64,000 bases of DNA from the NCBI GenBank assembly GCA_016794365.1, contig JAEUKB010000096.1, positions 1 through 64,000 on the forward strand, in the 5' to 3' direction. Under the pieces are notes generated by a model. It did not search any database. It was given only the letters and a program-made list of their open reading frames with translations, and was not told the DNA's origin. This stretch comes from Myxococcales bacterium. Lineage in GTDB: Bacteria; Myxococcota_A; Polyangia; Palsa-1104; JAEUJZ01. The translations under genes were made by a program, and so were the position numbers. Positions within the stretch are counted from its first letter, which is position 1, and the number at the start of each line of letters is the position of its first letter. Shown here one piece after another: positions 60,948 to 64,000 of this stretch.

Positions 60948-63900
60948 ATGTCATCGATGCTGCCGATCTCCCTACGCGGAGCCAAAACCCACAACCTTCA
61001 GTCGGTAGACCTGCGTCTAGAAGCTGGATCGCTGGTCGCGCTGTGCGGCCCGAGTGGATCCGGGAAGTCGTCGCTGGCACTCGATACGCTGTATGCCGAA
61101 GGTCAGCGTCGCTTCGTCGAGAGCTTCAGTCCCTACGCTCGTCAGTTTCTCGAACGACTGCCTCGTCCCGACGTAGAGAGCCTTGAGCCCGTCGCTGCCG
61201 CAGTGGCTGTCGATCGACGCGCACCGGTCAAGTCCAGTCGTTCGACGCTGGCGACGCTGACCGATATCGAGCCGTATCTTTCTGCGCTGTTTGCGGCGGA
61301 AGCGGTGCCGCGCTGTCCAAGCTGTCAGCTCTCTGCGCAGGTGATCGCTGCCGTCGATGCAGCCGAACGAATCAGCGCCACCCACGATGGACAGAGCGCG
61401 ATCGTGACATTTGCCGTCGGAAGTAGCGAAGAAGCGCGCGTCGCTCTACCTCGTCTGCGAGAGCATGGCTTCCGTCGTCTACTCATCGATGATGAGCCGC
61501 TGGATGTCGAATCCGATCAAATTCCCGACGCAGCAGTCGTTCATGTCGTCGTCGATCGCATGGTCTTGTCCAGTGCAGATCGCGGACGCTTTGTCGATGC
61601 GATCGAGCTTTGTCACCGTCACAGTTCCGCCGCTGAAGTGCGAATCATCCGTCGCAAAAACCAAGCTGCGGATGCGTCTGCACGCTCGCGCTACAGCTCA
61701 ACCGATCGGATTGTCGTCGGAAAGGATCTTCATTGTCCCGGCTGCGCGCGCACCTTCGAGCCACCGCACGCTCGCCTGTTTTCGTACAACTCTCCGCTCG
61801 GTGCGTGTCCAGCCTGCAAGGGCTTTGGCCGCGTCATCGGCATCGACTGGGACAAGGTCATTCCCGACGGAAGCAAATCCATCCAGCAAGGCGCGATTCG
61901 TCCGTGGAATGGTCAAATTTCGCAGTGGGAGCGCGCGGCGCTGGCTCGCTATGCCGAGTCCCAGCGCATTCCACTCGACAAGCCGTGGGACAAGCTGACC
62001 AAAGCGCAGCAGGAAAAAGTGCTCGCCGGAGAAGGCACTTGGGACGACGGAAAGTATCCAGGTGTGCGCGCGTGGTTTCAGTTTCTCGAGTCACGAACCT
62101 ACAAGATGCACGTTCGGGTGCTGCTGTCGCGCTATCGCTCGTATGAACTGTGTACGGTCTGTCACGGTGCGCGACTGAACCCGACGGCGCTGTCGTATCG
62201 CGTCGGACAAAAAAACCTGGCGGAGTGGCATTCCGACGGTGTGAGCGCATCACTGACAAAGCTTCTGGCGCTTTCTCCGCGCTCGTCGCAGGGCAAGCTC
62301 GTCGTCGATTCGCTACGCTCGCGGCTTGGCTTTTTGGAACAAGTTGGGCTCGGTTATCTGACGCTCGATCGGCAGGCGCGGACGCTGTCGGGCGGGGAAG
62401 CGCAGCGAGCCAGCTTGACGACGGCACTCGGTGCGGGACTGACGGGAACGCTGTTTGTGCTGGATGAGCCGAGTGTTGGACTCCATCCAACAGATGTGCC
62501 GAAGCTGGGTCAGGCCATGCGCAGCCTGGCACAGAGCGGCAACACCGTCCTTTTGATCGAGCACGAGCCGTCGCTGATTGCAGCCTGCGATCGCGCCATC
62601 GAGCTAGGACCCAAAGCCGGTCGCCACGGTGGACGCATTCTGTTCGACGGACCGCCGAGAGAGCTAACCACTCGTCCAGACTTACCGACGGGAGCTGCCT
62701 GGCAAAAACACTCGCTTCCGACGCGCAAGACCCGACCGTTTGCGACCGCACTGTCTCTGCTTGGTGTGACGGAAAACAACCTGCGCGACGTGGATGTGGA
62801 CGTTCCACTCGGTGTGCTCGTCGCGGTCACAGGCCCGAGCGGATCTGGAAAATCGACGCTGGTTGAAGATGTCTTGTATCGCGCTGTCGCACGCGCGCTG
62901 GGGGATAGCAGCGTCGAAAAGCCCGGCGCGCATCGAGAACTACGTGGACTCTCGGGACTGCGCGGGGCTGTTCTCGTCGATCAGTCACCGCTTGGACGAA
63001 CCACGCGAGGCAATGCCGCGACCTACACCAAGAGCTGGGATCGCTTCCGCGCACGCTTTGCAGCCCAAGCCGGTGCCATCGCTGCGGAGCTGACTGCATC
63101 TCACTTTTCGTTCAACGTCGCCAAGGGTCGCTGTGAAGCGTGCTCTGGTGAAGGCTATGAGACGGTTGAGATGCAGTTTCTCGCCGATGTCTCGCTGCTG
63201 TGTCCGGTCTGTCAAGGCAAGCGCTTTCGGCCCGAGGTGCTGGCGGTTCGACTCGGTGGCTTGACCGTCGCAGAAGTGCTGGACTTGTCGATTGAAGAAG
63301 CGCTGCTGCGCTTTGATCCACCGTCGGAACCAGATCCAGCGCTGCGACGGGCGCTCTCTCCGCTTGTGCGGGTTGGGCTCGGGTATCTGACGCTGGGACA
63401 GCCACTTTCGACGCTGTCAGGAGGGGAAGCGCAGCGACTGAAGCTAGCGCGCGCACTGTCCGAACCCGCCCGAGGCACACTGTTTGTCATCGACGAGCCA
63501 AGCGCAGGTCTGCACCCGGGAGATGTCGCTCCCGTCGTTGCTGCGCTGCATGCGCTATGTGACAACGGTGGCAGCGTTGTCGTCGTTGAGCATGATCTGG
63601 ATGTGATTGCCCAAGCGGACTGGGTGATTGATCTCGGTCCAGGCGGTGGTCCCGACGGAGGACACATCGTAGCCGCCGGAACGCCGAAGGAACTGGCCAA
63701 GCTAGCGACGAAGACTGGCACAGCGCTGAAGGCACGCATCAATCAGCAGCTTCAGTTTGCCGACGAAAACAGCGAACCATCCATCGGTGAAACCGTCATC
63801 TCCGTCGAGCATGCGAGAGAGCACAACTTGGCATCAGTCAGCTGCAAGCTTCCACACGGAGGTCTGACGGTGGTGACCGGACCGAGTGGCTCAGGCAAGT

Positions 63901-64000
63901 CGTCGCTGTGCTTCGATGTGATCTATGCCGAAGGACAGCGACGGTTTATGGAAACGCTGTCTCCGTACGCGCGTCAGTTTCTGCCGCAGCTGCCTCGGCC
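60948..64000 (+). CDS. uvrA: double-length UvrA (excinuclease ABC subunit A), 3' truncated by the window
   Basis: 1017 residues visible, frame open at the window end. Start ATG at 60948 with AGGAAGG six bases before. The first complete UvrA unit has both ATPase sites: Walker A GPSGSGKSS (about 34-42) and GPSGSGKST (about 627-635), signatures LSGGEAQR (twice), and zinc-binding Cys pairs (HCPGC...GACPAC and GRCEAC...LCPVC). After the second ATPase (about residue 930) a third UvrA-like N-terminus begins (VVTGPSGSGKSS, YAEGQRRFMETLSPYARQFL), showing that the protein is a tandem duplication. UvrA detects bulky DNA lesions with UvrB. Long duplicated UvrAs are known in some bacteria. Confidence 0.9.
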   Translation, partial: MSSMLPISLRGAKTHNLQSVDLRLEAGSLVALCGPSGSGKSSLALDTLYAEGQRRFVESFSPYARQFLERLPRPDVESLEPVAAAVAVDRRAPVKSSRSTLATLTDIEPYLSALFAAEAVPRCPSCQLSAQVIAAVDAAERISATHDGQSAIVTFAVGSSEEARVALPRLREHGFRRLLIDDEPLDVESDQIPDAAVVHVVVDRMVLSSADRGRFVDAIELCHRHSSAAEVRIIRRKNQAADASARSRYSSTDRIVVGKDLHCPGCARTFEPPHARLFSYNSPLGACPACKGFGRVIGIDWDKVIPDGSKSIQQGAIRPWNGQISQWERAALARYAESQRIPLDKPWDKLTKAQQEKVLAGEGTWDDGKYPGVRAWFQFLESRTYKMHVRVLLSRYRSYELCTVCHGARLNPTALSYRVGQKNLAEWHSDGVSASLTKLLALSPRSSQGKLVVDSLRSRLGFLEQVGLGYLTLDRQARTLSGGEAQRASLTTALGAGLTGTLFVLDEPSVGLHPTDVPKLGQAMRSLAQSGNTVLLIEHEPSLIAACDRAIELGPKAGRHGGRILFDGPPRELTTRPDLPTGAAWQKHSLPTRKTRPFATALSLLGVTENNLRDVDVDVPLGVLVAVTGPSGSGKSTLVEDVLYRAVARALGDSSVEKPGAHRELRGLSGLRGAVLVDQSPLGRTTRGNAATYTKSWDRFRARFAAQAGAIAAELTASHFSFNVAKGRCEACSGEGYETVEMQFLADVSLLCPVCQGKRFRPEVLAVRLGGLTVAEVLDLSIEEALLRFDPPSEPDPALRRALSPLVRVGLGYLTLGQPLSTLSGGEAQRLKLARALSEPARGTLFVIDEPSAGLHPGDVAPVVAALHALCDNGGSVVVVEHDLDVIAQADWVIDLGPGGGPDGGHIVAAGTPKELAKLATKTGTALKARINQQLQFADENSEPSIGETVISVEHAREHNLASVSCKLPHGGLTVVTGPSGSGKSSLCFDVIYAEGQRRFMETLSPYARQFLPQLPR

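Overview
The window is a GC-rich (by eye about 60 %), densely coded bacterial chromosome segment with little intergenic DNA. The gene content points to a Myxococcota (myxobacteria-like, former Deltaproteobacteria) genome, though no marker gene here fixes the genus. The pointers are several Ser/Thr protein kinases, including a kinase/ABC-substrate-binding-protein fusion; two secreted proteins with MYXO-CTERM-like tails (Cys, hydrophobic segment, Arg cluster); OmpA proteins with thrombospondin type 3 calcium repeats; a nucleotide-transporter/HEAT/cNMP-binding fusion; and a very large multihaem cytochrome. No rRNA, tRNA or CRISPR array was seen.

Layout. 0-0.17 kb: the N-terminus of a Tn5-like transposase, cut by the window edge. 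0.2-6.3 kb: a minus-strand operon (nucleotide transporter-HEAT-cNMP protein, free cNMP-binding protein, DUF4336 protein, NAD-type isocitrate dehydrogenase). 6.6-13.9 kb: a small exported protein, M4 metallopeptidase lipoprotein, PAS-STAS sensor, SnoaL-like protein, lysophosphatidate acyltransferase and a tail-anchored Ser/Thr kinase. 14.1-19.6 kb: twin small Cys-rich lipoproteins, a peptidase-MA/beta-propeller/barrel protein, and molybdate-type modBC without modA. 19.75-24.26 kb: a tightly packed operon of a coiled-coil protein, a membrane OmpA protein, a Ras-like GTPase, a class III nucleotide cyclase and a SixA-like phosphatase. 24.3-26.3 kb: the 3' part of a kinase/UrtA-type fusion. 27-41 kb: envelope genes (DUF11 surface lipoprotein, two OmpA-TSP3 proteins, DUF481 barrel) together with a second Ras-like GTPase, a histidine kinase and a sigma-54 activator. 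40.4-44.6 kb: ychF, ctaA, the 5' part of a Ser/Thr kinase and a serine recombinase. 44.8-55.5 kb: mostly metabolic and housekeeping genes. 55.6-59.8 kb: a 30-haem cytochrome translationally coupled to an outer-membrane barrel. 59.9-64 kb: a MepA-like lipoprotein and a double-length UvrA that runs off the window.

How the parts may work together. The most striking theme is a pair of nearly identical Ras-like GTPases, both lacking the catalytic Gln of the G3 motif. One is embedded between an inner-membrane-anchored OmpA protein and a nucleotide cyclase, the other precedes a histidine kinase. Two cNMP-binding proteins are encoded about 20 kb away. This suggests an envelope-to-cytoplasm signalling module. 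A canonical sigma-54 promoter lies between the sigma-54 activator gene and the divergent DUF481/OmpA pair, which gives a likely output of the local two-component pathway. A kinase gene also appears to have been broken at its HRDxKPDN catalytic loop: its two halves lie about 16.5 kb apart on the same strand, and the rearranged zone contains a serine recombinase, short tandem repeats and a further catalytic-loop fragment.
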